Assembly: GCA_017526585.1 (NCBI GenBank)
Contig: JAFXRC010000028.1
Span: 1-64,000 of the forward strand
Source: Fibrobacter sp.
Lineage (GTDB): Bacteria; Fibrobacterota; Fibrobacteria; Fibrobacterales; Fibrobacteraceae
DNA length: 64,000 nt
Direction: 5' to 3'
Below are positions 1 through 9,100 of this stretch, one piece after another (within the stretch, counting starts at the first letter, position 1; the number at the start of each line of letters is the position of its first letter). The notes beneath the pieces were generated by a model that ran no database searches, was not told where the DNA came from, and saw only the letters and a list, made by a program, of their open reading frames with translations. Position numbers and translations under genes: made by a program.

Positions 1-1
1 C

Positions 2-2434
2 CAGAAGGGAAAGACGGGCAACGTCATCATTGACTGTTACAAGATGAGCGGCAAAAAACTTTGGCGCATCGATCTGGGCGTAAACATCCGTGCGGGGGCG
101 CACTACACGCAGATGCTCGTGGGTGACTACGATGGCGACGGCAAGGCGGAACTTGCCGTAAAGACAGCGCCGGGAACGAAGGATGCCAGCGGAAAGTACC
201 TGAGCAAGGGCGCGGCGGCCAATGCGGCGCATACCAGCGATTACCGCAATTCGAGTGGATACATTCTGACCGGTGACGAATACCTCACGGTTTTTAACGG
301 CGAAACGGGACTTGAAATGGCGACCGTTGCCTATAATCCAGGGCGCGGTACGGTAAAGAACTGGGGCGACAGTTACGGGAACCGCGTCGACCGCTTCCTT
401 GCGACAAATGCCTATCTCGATGGCAAGAAACCGAGCATGGTTTTCCAGCGCGGCTATTACACGCGCATGGCGCTCACGGCCTACGACTGGGACGGAAAAT
501 CGCTGACGCAGCGCTGGTACCACAATTCGGCGACGAGCGGCAAGGAATGCTACGGGCAGGGGAACCATAACCTTTCGGCGGGTGACGTGGATGGCGACGG
601 ATTTGATGAAATCATGCAGGGTAACTGCGCTATCGATCACGATGGCAAGTTCATGTACCGTGTAGGTTACGGTCACGGTGATGCAATCCACTTTGGCGAT
701 TTGGACCCCGACAACGACGGCCTCGAGGTTTGGCAGGTCCACGAGGAAAAGCCCTACGGCTACAACTTGCACGACGCACGTACTGGCAAGGTGCTTTTCT
801 ACGAAACCAGTTCGGGCGATAACGGGCGCGGTGTCGCGGGCGACGTTGATTCCAACAGCCGCGGACATGAGCTCTGGTCTGCTGCAAACTGGAACACCTA
901 TACGGCTAAGGGAAAAATCTGGAAGGCCGACAAGCGTCCCGCCTACAACTTCCGTATCTACTGGGATGGTGACCTGCTTGACGAACTTTTGGACAATACG
1001 ACCATCAGCAAGTGGGACCATGCAAAGCAACAGAGCAATACACTTTTCCAGATGCAGGGCAACAGCTGCAATACCACCAAGGCGACACCGAATTTCAGCG
1101 GTGACATTCTGGGTGACTGGCGCGAGGAAGTCATCTTGCACGATGGAGCCTCCAAGCTTTACATTTACACGACGACCACGCCTACCGAACATCGCATGTA
1201 CACGCTTGCGCACGACCCGGTTTATCGCAATGGCATGAGCTGGCAGAATACCGCCTACAACCAGCCGCCGCATCTGGGCTTTTGGCTGCATGGCAACAAG
1301 GGCAAGTTCCCGAAGCCGGACATCGTGCTGATAGGCGACAACACGCCGAAGGCGGCCGCGATTGTCAAGCAGGGCGCAGGTAGTTCGAGCCAGGTGATTG
1401 TGGAGGGTGATTCGATTGTCCCGTTCACCTTCGCGATCCAGCATGCGGATGGGGCGAATGTTGACGGGCTCCCGGCAGGCGTGACGGCCGTGTGGAATGC
1501 GACGACATCATCGCTCTATTTTAGCGGGACTCCCGTTGTCGAGGGCGAGTTTACCTATACGATTACGACGAAAGGCGGGAATGCTGACTTTGGCGAAGCG
1601 ACTCGCAACGGAAAATTCACCATTCTGAGTGTCGTGGAATCGGGACCTGCTCCTCTTATGGTTCGGAGCGATATCGAGGCGGCGGTACCGACCGATGCAA
1701 AGGGAGCCTTTGCCGACAACCACGAGAATTTCCGCGGCACGGGATTCTACGATTTCGAAAACAGTCTCGATAGCTACGGCATTTACCACCTGGTTTCGCC
1801 GAAGGAATACAAGAATGCAACGATGGTGCTGCGCTACGCCCACGGCAAAACGGATACGCGTCGCATTATGGTGAAGATGAATGAAGACCTGGTCGGTTCG
1901 CTGACGTTCAAGCCCACTGCCGATTGGGATACCTGGGATAGCGTCTCGGTGGGTGTTTCGCTCCAGAAGGGGTTGAATGTGCTTTATCTGAAATCGCTGG
2001 AAGAGGCGGGTGCACCGAACATCGATCAGATCGGTTTTGATGTCGAAGGCGTGGTGCTTTTTGAGGATTCAACGCAACTCTCGGCGATAGACACCTTGAG
2101 CGCTGAAGTCGCGGGAGACTCTTCGGGAACGACGGGACTTACCCGTGGCGATTACACCGCAGAAGACGACTTTGCAAGTAACATTCGCGTTGCTGCCGGA
2201 ATACACCTGAATCTTGCAGATGGTACGCTGATTGCCCGCGAATCGGGGTATGCCCAGGTGGATTTCTTTGACATGACTGGCCACCAGGTGGCGCGCCTTG
2301 CAAGAAATGTTCCGGCAGGAGCGTCTGACTTGTCCCGCGAAATCAGGGCTCTCCCCGAGGGCGTCTACATGGTCCGTGTCAAGTTCAATGGTCGCATGAT
2401 GCAGAATGCGGTGCAGGTAAGAGTAGAACGGTAG
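2..2434 (+). CDS. Rhamnogalacturonan lyase, PL11-like, secreted (5' end outside window)
   Basis: The reading frame is open from base 2, so the N-terminus and any signal peptide lie upstream; about 810 residues are visible. Repeated Asp-rich calcium-type loops (GDYDGDGKAE, GDVDGDGFDE) within a propeller-like region match PL11 rhamnogalacturonan lyases, which cleave the rhamnose-galacturonic acid backbone of pectin by beta-elimination. After the catalytic region come an Ig-like linker (around bases 1380-1640) and a CBM6/35-like beta-sandwich (around 1650-2070) with a Tyr-Gly-Ile-Tyr-His segment. The last 60 residues (FDMTGHQVARL, then LPEGVYMVRV) resemble a T9SS type A sorting domain, pointing to export and surface attachment. 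A strong terminator follows. The next gene is another pectinolytic lyase. Family assignment is fairly confident; exact substrate is inference. Confidence 0.85.
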   Translation, partial: QKGKTGNVIIDCYKMSGKKLWRIDLGVNIRAGAHYTQMLVGDYDGDGKAELAVKTAPGTKDASGKYLSKGAAANAAHTSDYRNSSGYILTGDEYLTVFNGETGLEMATVAYNPGRGTVKNWGDSYGNRVDRFLATNAYLDGKKPSMVFQRGYYTRMALTAYDWDGKSLTQRWYHNSATSGKECYGQGNHNLSAGDVDGDGFDEIMQGNCAIDHDGKFMYRVGYGHGDAIHFGDLDPDNDGLEVWQVHEEKPYGYNLHDARTGKVLFYETSSGDNGRGVAGDVDSNSRGHELWSAANWNTYTAKGKIWKADKRPAYNFRIYWDGDLLDELLDNTTISKWDHAKQQSNTLFQMQGNSCNTTKATPNFSGDILGDWREEVILHDGASKLYIYTTTTPTEHRMYTLAHDPVYRNGMSWQNTAYNQPPHLGFWLHGNKGKFPKPDIVLIGDNTPKAAAIVKQGAGSSSQVIVEGDSIVPFTFAIQHADGANVDGLPAGVTAVWNATTSSLYFSGTPVVEGEFTYTITTKGGNADFGEATRNGKFTILSVVESGPAPLMVRSDIEAAVPTDAKGAFADNHENFRGTGFYDFENSLDSYGIYHLVSPKEYKNATMVLRYAHGKTDTRRIMVKMNEDLVGSLTFKPTADWDTWDSVSVGVSLQKGLNVLYLKSLEEAGAPNIDQIGFDVEGVVLFEDSTQLSAIDTLSAEVAGDSSGTTGLTRGDYTAEDDFASNIRVAAGIHLNLADGTLIARESGYAQVDFFDMTGHQVARLARNVPAGASDLSREIRALPEGVYMVRVKFNGRMMQNAVQVRVER

Positions 2435-2452
2435 TTTCCTAACTAAACGATA

Positions 2453-2481
2453 CGTCCCGGCGGAAGCCGGGGCGTTTTTTT
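2453..2481 (+). terminator. Rho-independent terminator after the PL11-like lyase
   Basis: A nine-pair GC-rich stem (2453-2461 with 2466-2474, one G-T pair) with a GGAA loop is followed by seven T residues. It begins 19 bases after the lyase stop codon. Confidence 0.85.
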
Positions 2482-2482
2482 G

Positions 2483-2531
2483 CACCGCAGGTGCCCACGG
2501 AGAAACTTGTCTCATGCCACCGCAGGTGCCC
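2483..2531. repeat. 14-bp direct repeat in the intergenic region
   Basis: The 14-mer CACCGCAGGTGCCC occurs at 2483-2496 and again at 2518-2531, a 35-base period. It lies between the terminator of the first lyase and the start of the second. Function unknown; it may be a regulator-binding pair or a chance duplication. Confidence 0.6.
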
Positions 2532-2619
2532 GCCGTAGTCCGCGGACAACTGGAAATTTCTTTTACCCTACCCCCGGAGCAAATCCGAGGGTATTTTTGT
2601 GGGCAGAAAGGAGTTATGT

Positions 2620-5289
2620 ATGGGATGTTTGAACTCTATTCGCGTATTGGGCCTCTCGGCGGCGCTTGCCTTTGCCGCATCGCCCGTCATCAAGGTCGAT
2701 TTTGACATGAGCGGCCGCAATTCGAGCGAGGTCTCGGAACCGAATTACGTGCCTTGGGTGGTTTCGGGTGTCACTTCGAAGGACACGACGCTTTCGGGCG
2801 TGAAGGTGAATGTTGCCGGAAGTGCGAACCTCAAGGCCAACTGGTACAAGGCCGGGGTGCAGTCCCCGAGCTATGCGCGCCTTGTGTGCGACGGCGTGAT
2901 GGTCGAAGGTGGTGGGGCGATTACGCTCACCTTCTCGAATCTTGCGGCAGGGACGCACAGTCTCTTGTTGTACCTGAACAATGTCGATGGGACGGCGGTA
3001 AGCAACAGCATCGATGTCTATGTGAACAACTCGAAGCAGACGTCGGTCAAGCCCACGAATCGTGCGCTCTCGACAGGCGAGGCGGCGATTGCCTATGTGA
3101 CTTTTAATGTAAGCGGTACGGGTGCCTCGACCGCGATAAAGCTGAATACGGGAACGGTTACCCTGAACGGCTTTGAACTGAACGTGCCCAATGCGGCGGC
3201 GCAGGCGACAGGCCCTTCGCCTGCGGATCTGGATTATCACGCTCCGCACGAAAACGGAGCGCTGACGCTTTCGTGGACGGCGGCGAAGTCGGCCGTAAAG
3301 CATCGCGTCTATTTCGGGACGGATTCGGCGGCTGTGCTTGCGGCAACGCCCTCGAGCACTGCGGTTTACAAGGGTGAACAATCCGGCAGTTCGTATAAGG
3401 TGAGCGGTACGACTCCGCTGCAGACATACTACTGGCGCATCGATGAGGTCGATGCGAACGGAACGGTCACAGCAGGGAATGTCTGGTCGTTCAAGCCGGG
3501 CCGCGTCGCGTTCGAAGGTGCCGAAGGTTATGGCCGCAACGCCCTGGGTGGCCGTGGCGGCAAGGTGGTGTACGTGACGAACCTGAACGATGACGGTGCA
3601 GGCTCCTTGCGCGAGGCGTGCACGGCAGAAATTGGCCCGCGTACCATCGTGTTCAAGGTGTCGGGCATGATCCAGCTGAAATCGCGCCTGGTCTGCAATC
3701 AGGATTACGTGACGATTGCGGGGCAGACGGCTCCCGGCAAGGGAATTACCATCAAGAGCGCTCCCATCGGGTTCACGGGCAAGGACATGGTCATCCGCTT
3801 CATGCGCGTGCGCTTGGGTTACGGTGCCACTTACGACGGCATGGGGCTCACCGGCGGCGACCACAGCATATTGGACCATGCGAGCATCAGCTGGACGATT
3901 GACGAAGCCTTCAGTAGCCGAGGCGGCAAGAACCTTACGCTGCAGCGCACGCTGATTTCGGAAGCGCTGAACATTGCGGACCACCAGAATTACCCTGTCG
4001 GGACGGGACACGGGTATGCGGCGACTATCGGCGGCGATATCGGCAGCTTCCACCACAACCTGCTTGCGCATAATGCGGGCCGCAACTGGAGCCTGGGCGG
4101 TGGCCTCGACGGGAACGGCTACTATGCGGGCCGCCTTGACATATTCAACAACGTTGTCTATAACTGGGTGAGCCGCGTGACCGATGGCGGTGCGCACGAG
4201 GTGAACTTCGTGGGCAATTACTACAAGGAGGGCGCCGCCACCACCTTGCACGGCTATACTTTGCGCGCACAGTTCGAAGGTACGGGCAAAGGCTCGCAGG
4301 CGTATTACTACCACAACAACGTTCTCGAGGCTGCGGGCGGCAAGTTCACCTGCGACGGCACCAACGACAATTGCGGTCGCGAGTATTCGCTTTCCGGCGG
4401 GCAGGTGCTGGATTGGGAACCCTGGAACAGCAAGCCCTTCTTTGCCTCGTATGCGACTGTCCAGAGCGCGAAGGCCGCCTACAAGGATGTGCTGAGCGAT
4501 GTGGGCCAACGCATGCCTGTACTTGACAATCACGACACCCGCGTGATAAACGAAACCAAGAACGGAACCTACAGCATGAAGGGCTCCGTGGGTGGCATGG
4601 CGGGCATTCCCGACCGCGAAACCGACGTGAAGGATACGGCGAACATCAAGGGCTGGGAGCCTTACCCGAGCGAAATCCGGGCCGACGACTACGACAGCGA
4701 TTTGGACGGGCTTCCGGACTGGTGGGAAAATATGTACGGGTACAATCCGAAGTCGAAGAGCGGTGACTTTAGCGAAGCGAACAGGGACCGCCTGGGCGAT
4801 GGCTGGACGGAACTGGAACGCTACCTGGAATGGATGGCCCGCGCGCACTACACCTTCGCGAAGGGCGAAACGCAGGTGATAGACCTTTCGCAGTTTACCC
4901 GCGGTTACGACGGCGGAACCTACACCGTGTCGGCCCCGAGCGGCGTGACGGCGACCGTGAGCGGTTCCAGGTTGACGGTGAAACTCGCCGATAGCTTTGC
5001 AGGTGCGGGCTACGTGCAATTTACGCTGAAGGACAACGCGGGCGATACCTTTAGCCGCTACATCGGCGTGACGCAGGGCCTAGCCTTGAACGCCTCGCAG
5101 GGCGAACAGGATGAAAACGATACGACATCTATTGTCGCGGGTGATTCTACGGCAAAGGATTCGACGACCCTGATTCGGGACCTTCGTCGTGCACGCCCTG
5201 CCGACATGCGCGGGGCTACGCATAAAAACTACCGCGACCTGAAGGGCCGCCGCTTCGACAAGCAGATTCCTTACAGGGTGATGTTCTAG
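2620..5289 (+). CDS. Pectate lyase, PL1-like, secreted multidomain
   Basis: This 889-residue protein starts at ATG 2620, seven bases after an AAAGGAG ribosome site at 2607-2613; an upstream GTG at 2599 lacks one. A short hydrophobic signal peptide ends near AFAA. Next come a carbohydrate-binding-like beta-sandwich (about residues 25-195), an FN3-like module with a YYWRIDEVD motif, and a right-handed beta-helix of the PL1 type (about 300-650) with HNAGRN, the expected region of the catalytic Arg, and repeated NNVVYN turns. A DSDLDGLPDWWE calcium-binding-like segment follows. The C-terminus is strongly basic (RDLRRARP and DLKGRRFDK), like the basic terminal domains of Fibrobacter enzymes, not a clear T9SS signal. 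It should depolymerise homogalacturonan outside the cell. Substrate is inferred from family. Confidence 0.85.
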   Translation: MGCLNSIRVLGLSAALAFAASPVIKVDFDMSGRNSSEVSEPNYVPWVVSGVTSKDTTLSGVKVNVAGSANLKANWYKAGVQSPSYARLVCDGVMVEGGGAITLTFSNLAAGTHSLLLYLNNVDGTAVSNSIDVYVNNSKQTSVKPTNRALSTGEAAIAYVTFNVSGTGASTAIKLNTGTVTLNGFELNVPNAAAQATGPSPADLDYHAPHENGALTLSWTAAKSAVKHRVYFGTDSAAVLAATPSSTAVYKGEQSGSSYKVSGTTPLQTYYWRIDEVDANGTVTAGNVWSFKPGRVAFEGAEGYGRNALGGRGGKVVYVTNLNDDGAGSLREACTAEIGPRTIVFKVSGMIQLKSRLVCNQDYVTIAGQTAPGKGITIKSAPIGFTGKDMVIRFMRVRLGYGATYDGMGLTGGDHSILDHASISWTIDEAFSSRGGKNLTLQRTLISEALNIADHQNYPVGTGHGYAATIGGDIGSFHHNLLAHNAGRNWSLGGGLDGNGYYAGRLDIFNNVVYNWVSRVTDGGAHEVNFVGNYYKEGAATTLHGYTLRAQFEGTGKGSQAYYYHNNVLEAAGGKFTCDGTNDNCGREYSLSGGQVLDWEPWNSKPFFASYATVQSAKAAYKDVLSDVGQRMPVLDNHDTRVINETKNGTYSMKGSVGGMAGIPDRETDVKDTANIKGWEPYPSEIRADDYDSDLDGLPDWWENMYGYNPKSKSGDFSEANRDRLGDGWTELERYLEWMARAHYTFAKGETQVIDLSQFTRGYDGGTYTVSAPSGVTATVSGSRLTVKLADSFAGAGYVQFTLKDNAGDTFSRYIGVTQGLALNASQGEQDENDTTSIVAGDSTAKDSTTLIRDLRRARPADMRGATHKNYRDLKGRRFDKQIPYRVMF

Positions 5290-5306
5290 AAAGACTAGCC
5301 TTAATC

Positions 5307-6797
5307 TTATGCGCCCTTGTACAGAATGGCAAGCATTGTCAGGTCGTCGCTTTGTTCTGCATCTTGTACGAAATGGGCTACGGATTGTTTCATCGTCTCG
5401 ATCAGTTCTTCAGGCGTGAACGTTTTCTGAGCCTTTGTTGCGGCTTGGGTGGAATCGCTACCATTGATGGTACTTGCGATGCGTGAAAAGCCGAACAACT
5501 CTTCTGCCGCATTTGTGGCTTCGTTCAGTCCATCGGTATAAAGCATGATCATGTCGCCTGGAACGATGGTTGTTTCTTGATCTTGGTATTTTGAATTCTC
5601 TGCAATGCCGATGGGGATGTTCGCCTTGGCTTCTACTTGAGAAATTACGCGACCCTTGATAATGAGCGGCTTTTCGTGACCTGCGTTGCAGAAATGTAGT
5701 TTTCCTGTTTCCAAATCGAGAACGCCGACAAACAGCGTGGAAAACATGCCTGTGCTGTTGCCTCGGCTCGCTATTGCGTTCATGTCGCGAACGATGGTCG
5801 CCGGGTTGTCTTCTTTTGCGGCAACGGTGCGGAATACGGCCTGTGTCATCGACATGACCAATGCTGCAGGAATTCCTTTTCCGCATACATCTCCGATATT
5901 GAAAAATAACTTGTTGTTGCGTACAAAGTAATCGTAGAAATCTCCGCCGACCTGTTTGGCAGGCACCTGTGTTCCTGCAATTTCGATGTCGCCGCGTTCC
6001 GGTTTTTCTGTGGGGAGCATCGATGTTTGGATTCTGTTGGCGATATCGAGTTCTCGGTTAAGAAATTCCTTCTCGGCACTGACCTTATTCAGGCGGCTCA
6101 CGCTGGTTACGCTGCGGTAGATGATAAAGGCGAGAACAAGAAGACCCAATAATTGAAAGATGATGACTCGGTATAGCACCAGCTGCTGGTTGTCGTAGAG
6201 CTGCGTGGCGAGAGCGGAAAGCTCGCTCATGGGAACATCTGCCCCAATGACAGCTGTAACTTCACCCTTGTTGTTGTGAACGGGTCGAGAAAATGTGGAC
6301 ATCAGGGTTTCGTAATAACGGCTCATGTAAGGCTCGCTCCAGAATCCGTTGCCGTGGAGGCCTTCCCTGTACCAGGTACGTTCGGTGTAATCAAAACCGA
6401 TAATCGTGTCTGCTATTTTATGGTGCTCTTCGTCCCTGAAGGTGTAGTAGCCGTTACGTACGCCGTCGCTTAGGACGCGGTGCGTGTAGTCAATACCCAC
6501 GATTTCTGGGTGGATGGCAACGGTCTTTTGCAACAATCTGTGCAGTGAGTCTTCTTGGTTCAGCTCTGCCAAGCGCTCAACTTCGGGCAATATATCGGTT
6601 ATGGCTCCTTCGGCAATGCGTTTAATCTCGGCGGTATGGTTTGTTTCGCTTAGGTCGCGCTGCGCCATTTCCATGATTTGAGAGCTGATGGCCTTGCGTG
6701 TCGACATGAATTGTACGGCCGTAGTCAATTCTAGCAATAGTGCTGCCGTGATGAGAACGGCTATGCTCCGTATTTTGGCCTGTCGAGAGGTTTTCAT
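5307..6797 (-). CDS. Membrane-sensor PP2C (SpoIIE/RsbU-type) serine phosphatase
   Basis: The 496-residue protein has an N-terminal transmembrane helix, an extracytoplasmic sensor region of about 160 residues (dCache-like: FDYTERTWYREGL, then VIGADVPMSEL), a second helix near residue 220 and a cytoplasmic SpoIIE/PP2C domain. Metal-binding signatures GGDFYDY, GDVCGKG, YTDGLNEA and QSDDLTML are all present, so it is predicted active. Such proteins usually dephosphorylate anti-sigma-factor antagonists in a partner-switching pathway. No STAS or HATPase partner is encoded nearby, so the target is unknown. It converges on the pectate lyase gene with only 17 bases between and is divergent from purA. 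The ligand is unknown. Confidence 0.9.
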   Translation of the reverse strand: MKTSRQAKIRSIAVLITAALLLELTTAVQFMSTRKAISSQIMEMAQRDLSETNHTAEIKRIAEGAITDILPEVERLAELNQEDSLHRLLQKTVAIHPEIVGIDYTHRVLSDGVRNGYYTFRDEEHHKIADTIIGFDYTERTWYREGLHGNGFWSEPYMSRYYETLMSTFSRPVHNNKGEVTAVIGADVPMSELSALATQLYDNQQLVLYRVIIFQLLGLLVLAFIIYRSVTSVSRLNKVSAEKEFLNRELDIANRIQTSMLPTEKPERGDIEIAGTQVPAKQVGGDFYDYFVRNNKLFFNIGDVCGKGIPAALVMSMTQAVFRTVAAKEDNPATIVRDMNAIASRGNSTGMFSTLFVGVLDLETGKLHFCNAGHEKPLIIKGRVISQVEAKANIPIGIAENSKYQDQETTIVPGDMIMLYTDGLNEATNAAEELFGFSRIASTINGSDSTQAATKAQKTFTPEELIETMKQSVAHFVQDAEQSDDLTMLAILYKGA

Positions 6798-6999
6798 ATA
6801 AAAATCCTTACACCTTTCCCCTGTCGGAGCTTTTCTCCCTGTAACTAATTTAGCAAATGGGGTGTTTTTTTCGGTTACAATCGGCTTCGTTTACAACTAA
6901 CTGCGGGTAGCTTTTTTATCTTTAGGGCGAAAAAGGGCTCAGGGAAATCCCCTGGGTAGCTTATTTTCGTGTTTAACTAGAAAGAAAAACGAAGGATAT

Positions 7000-8283
7000 A
7001 TGGCAAATCGTGTTGTAATCGGTTCCCAGTGGGGTGACGAAGGCAAGGCCAAAGTTGTTGATTTTCTGACTCTGGACGCAGACTACATTGTGCGTTTCCA
7101 GGGCGGCGCAAATGCCGGCCATACCGTGGAAGTGGGCGACAAGAAGTTCGTGTTCCACCTGATTCCTTCGGGCATTATGCATGATGACAAGATTTGCGTG
7201 ATCGGTAACGGCGTTGTGCTCGACCCGGTGCAGACTCTTGCCGAAATCGCTGACCTCCACACCAAGGGAATCAATCCGGAAGGTCGCCTGTTCATTGCCG
7301 ACAACGCACACGTGGTGCTCCCGTACCATTCTACCCTCGACAAGGCCAAGGAAAAGAAGGCCGGCAAGGGTGCTATCGGCACGACGGGCCGCGGCATTGG
7401 CCCCTGCTACAGCGACAAGGTGAACCGTATCGGTGTCCGCGTGGGTGATCTCATGGACGAACGCGAACTGCGCCCCCGCGTCGAAGCGATGGCCAAGGTC
7501 CACAACGAAGAATTTAAGGTGATGTACGATGTTCCCGAAATCGATCCGGAACAGGTCATCAAGGACTACCTCGAACTCGGCCAGAAGATCAAGCCGTTCG
7601 TGCGCGACGTGAGCGCTATGCTCTATGCTGCCGTGAAGGCTGGCAAGCGCCTGGTGTTCGAAGGTGCCCAGGGCACCATCCTCGACGTCGACCAGGGTAC
7701 TTACCCGTTCGTGACCTCCAGCAACACGGTCGCAGGCTATGCAAGCTGCGGCGCTGGCATTGGCCCCACGGCTATCGACCAGGTTGTCGGTGTCGTCAAG
7801 GCTTACACGACCCGCGTGGGTAACGGTCCGTTCCCGACCGAACTTCTGGACGAAACGGGCGACACGCTCCGCAAGATTGGTAACGAATATGGTGCAACGA
7901 CCGGTCGTAACCGCCGCTGCGGTTGGTTCGACGCTCCGGTGGTCCGCAAGGCTGCCGTGGTGAACGGCCTGACTCATCTCGCCATCACCAAGCTCGACGT
8001 GCTCGACACCTTTGATACCATCAAGATTTGCACTCACTACGAATGCGACGGCGAAAAGATCGAGAACTTCCCGAACCAGCTTTCCAAGGTCGGTCGTTGC
8101 GTTCCTGTCTACGAAGAAATGCCGGGCTGGAAGTGCGATACCACCAAGTGCCGCAAGCTCGAAGAACTGCCGGAAAAAGCCCGTAAGTACCTGAACCGCA
8201 TGGCGGAACTCGTGGGCGTGAAGATCGGCATGATCTCGATCGGTGCGAAGCGTGACCAGAGCATTATCGTGGATTTGGACTAG
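7000..8283 (+). CDS. purA: Adenylosuccinate synthetase
   Basis: The 427-residue protein has the normal length of PurA, which condenses IMP and aspartate using GTP in AMP biosynthesis in the cytoplasm. The N-terminal GSQWGDEGKAKVVD signature carries the catalytic Asp, followed by GGANAGHTV with the catalytic His; GTTGRGIGP, the GAQGTILDVDQGTYPFVTSS stretch and TTGRNRRCGW are all intact. Start ATG 7000 follows GAAGGAT. Codon use is strongly biased, typical of a highly expressed gene. The 200-base divergent region upstream has a stem-loop near 6938-6960. The Crp/Fnr-type gene follows after 21 bases and is probably cotranscribed. Confidence 0.97.
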   Translation: MANRVVIGSQWGDEGKAKVVDFLTLDADYIVRFQGGANAGHTVEVGDKKFVFHLIPSGIMHDDKICVIGNGVVLDPVQTLAEIADLHTKGINPEGRLFIADNAHVVLPYHSTLDKAKEKKAGKGAIGTTGRGIGPCYSDKVNRIGVRVGDLMDERELRPRVEAMAKVHNEEFKVMYDVPEIDPEQVIKDYLELGQKIKPFVRDVSAMLYAAVKAGKRLVFEGAQGTILDVDQGTYPFVTSSNTVAGYASCGAGIGPTAIDQVVGVVKAYTTRVGNGPFPTELLDETGDTLRKIGNEYGATTGRNRRCGWFDAPVVRKAAVVNGLTHLAITKLDVLDTFDTIKICTHYECDGEKIENFPNQLSKVGRCVPVYEEMPGWKCDTTKCRKLEELPEKARKYLNRMAELVGVKIGMISIGAKRDQSIIVDLD

Positions 8284-8304
8284 GATCTAACGAAGGAGAA
8301 GGAT

Positions 8305-9015
8305 ATGGACAACGATGTATGTGGACTCTTGAAAGGGGTTGACCTTTTCTCTGAATTGACGGAAGAACAACTTGGCTTGCTGGCCAATTTGGTTGTTGTC
8401 CAGGACTTCAACCGCGACGAAACTGTGGTGCTCGAAGGCGACTGCTCGATGAAGGCGCTGTACCTGATTGCTTCGGGGACGGTGCAGGTCTATATGACCG
8501 GCGTCGATGGGCGCGAGACGATCCTCAGTTTCTTGGAACGCGGCGACTTCTTTGGTGAAATGTCGCTCATCGACGGCGAACCGAGGTCTGCCTCGGTGCG
8601 CACCGTCACCGATGCGCAGCTGATGATTATTCACCGCGAACCGTTTCTGACGCTGATTCGCCAGACCCCTGAAATTGCGATGTCGCTCTTGTCTGAAATG
8701 AGCAAGAGACTCCGTAAGGCGAACAAGCAGATCGGTTCCTTGTCGACTATGTCCGTAAGTGGCCGTGTGGCGGGTACTCTCCTGAACCTCATGGAAGAAC
8801 GCGGCATGCGCATTCATACCGATAACGGCCAGATGGTGACGGTCATCCACAACCGCCCGACCCAGCAGCAGCTCGCCGATATGTCGGGTACGACTCGCGA
8901 AACCGTGAGCCGCATTTGCTCGATGCTTGTGAAGGCAAACGCGATTGCCATGACCGGCAAGGATATCGTGATTTTCGACGAAAACGCCCTGCAGGAGAAA
9001 GCTACCAAGGGATAA
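8305..9015 (+). CDS. Crp/Fnr-family transcriptional regulator
   Basis: The 236-residue protein has an N-terminal cyclic-nucleotide-binding beta-roll (around 10-130, with the GDFFGEMSLIDGEPRSASV phosphate-cassette-like segment) and a C-terminal winged helix (around 150-225) with the recognition helix TRETVSRICSML. The GE..L..GEPRSA arrangement matches cAMP-type cassettes, but whether a nucleotide is bound cannot be told from sequence. It lacks an FNR-like cysteine cluster. Its start has a strong GAAGGAGAAGGAT leader, and it probably shares a transcript with purA. Targets are unknown. Confidence 0.92.
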   Translation: MDNDVCGLLKGVDLFSELTEEQLGLLANLVVVQDFNRDETVVLEGDCSMKALYLIASGTVQVYMTGVDGRETILSFLERGDFFGEMSLIDGEPRSASVRTVTDAQLMIIHREPFLTLIRQTPEIAMSLLSEMSKRLRKANKQIGSLSTMSVSGRVAGTLLNLMEERGMRIHTDNGQMVTVIHNRPTQQQLADMSGTTRETVSRICSMLVKANAIAMTGKDIVIFDENALQEKATKG

Positions 9016-9032
9016 TAAAGCTTGACCGGCCC

Positions 9033-9075
9033 TTCGGCAAGCTCAGGGACTTTAAAGTTTGGTGAGCCTGCCGAA
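9033..9075. repeat. Intergenic REP-like inverted repeat (TTCGGCAAGCTCA type)
   Basis: TTCGGCAAGCTCA at 9033-9045 is the inverse complement, 12 of 13 bases, of TGAGCCTGCCGAA at 9063-9075. A second palindrome ACTTTAAAGT (9049-9058) sits in the loop. The arms match the CCTTCGACAAGCTCAGG-type palindrome found in intergenic regions of many unrelated bacteria. Only one copy is seen in this window. Confidence 0.7.
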
Positions 9076-9100
9076 CCAAAGTTCTGATATTTGTTTTGTT

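Noticed and set aside
2614-5019. Minus-strand open frame of 801 codons opposite the pectate lyase gene
   Set aside because: It is the shadow of a GC-rich gene: composition is Arg/Ala/Val/His-rich without any family motif, while the plus strand encodes a clear signal peptide and beta-helix.
6938-6960. Stem-loop before purA as a purine riboswitch
   Set aside because: A short CAGGG/CCCTG hairpin is present but the conserved purine riboswitch core and its three-way junction are not seen.
6973-8037. Minus-strand open frame of 354 codons over purA
   Set aside because: The plus strand has all PurA motifs; the antisense frame has none and results from codon bias.
9033-9075. Inverted repeat as an integration attachment site
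   Set aside because: No integrase, tRNA or matching second site is nearby, and the sequence fits a common dispersed palindrome better.
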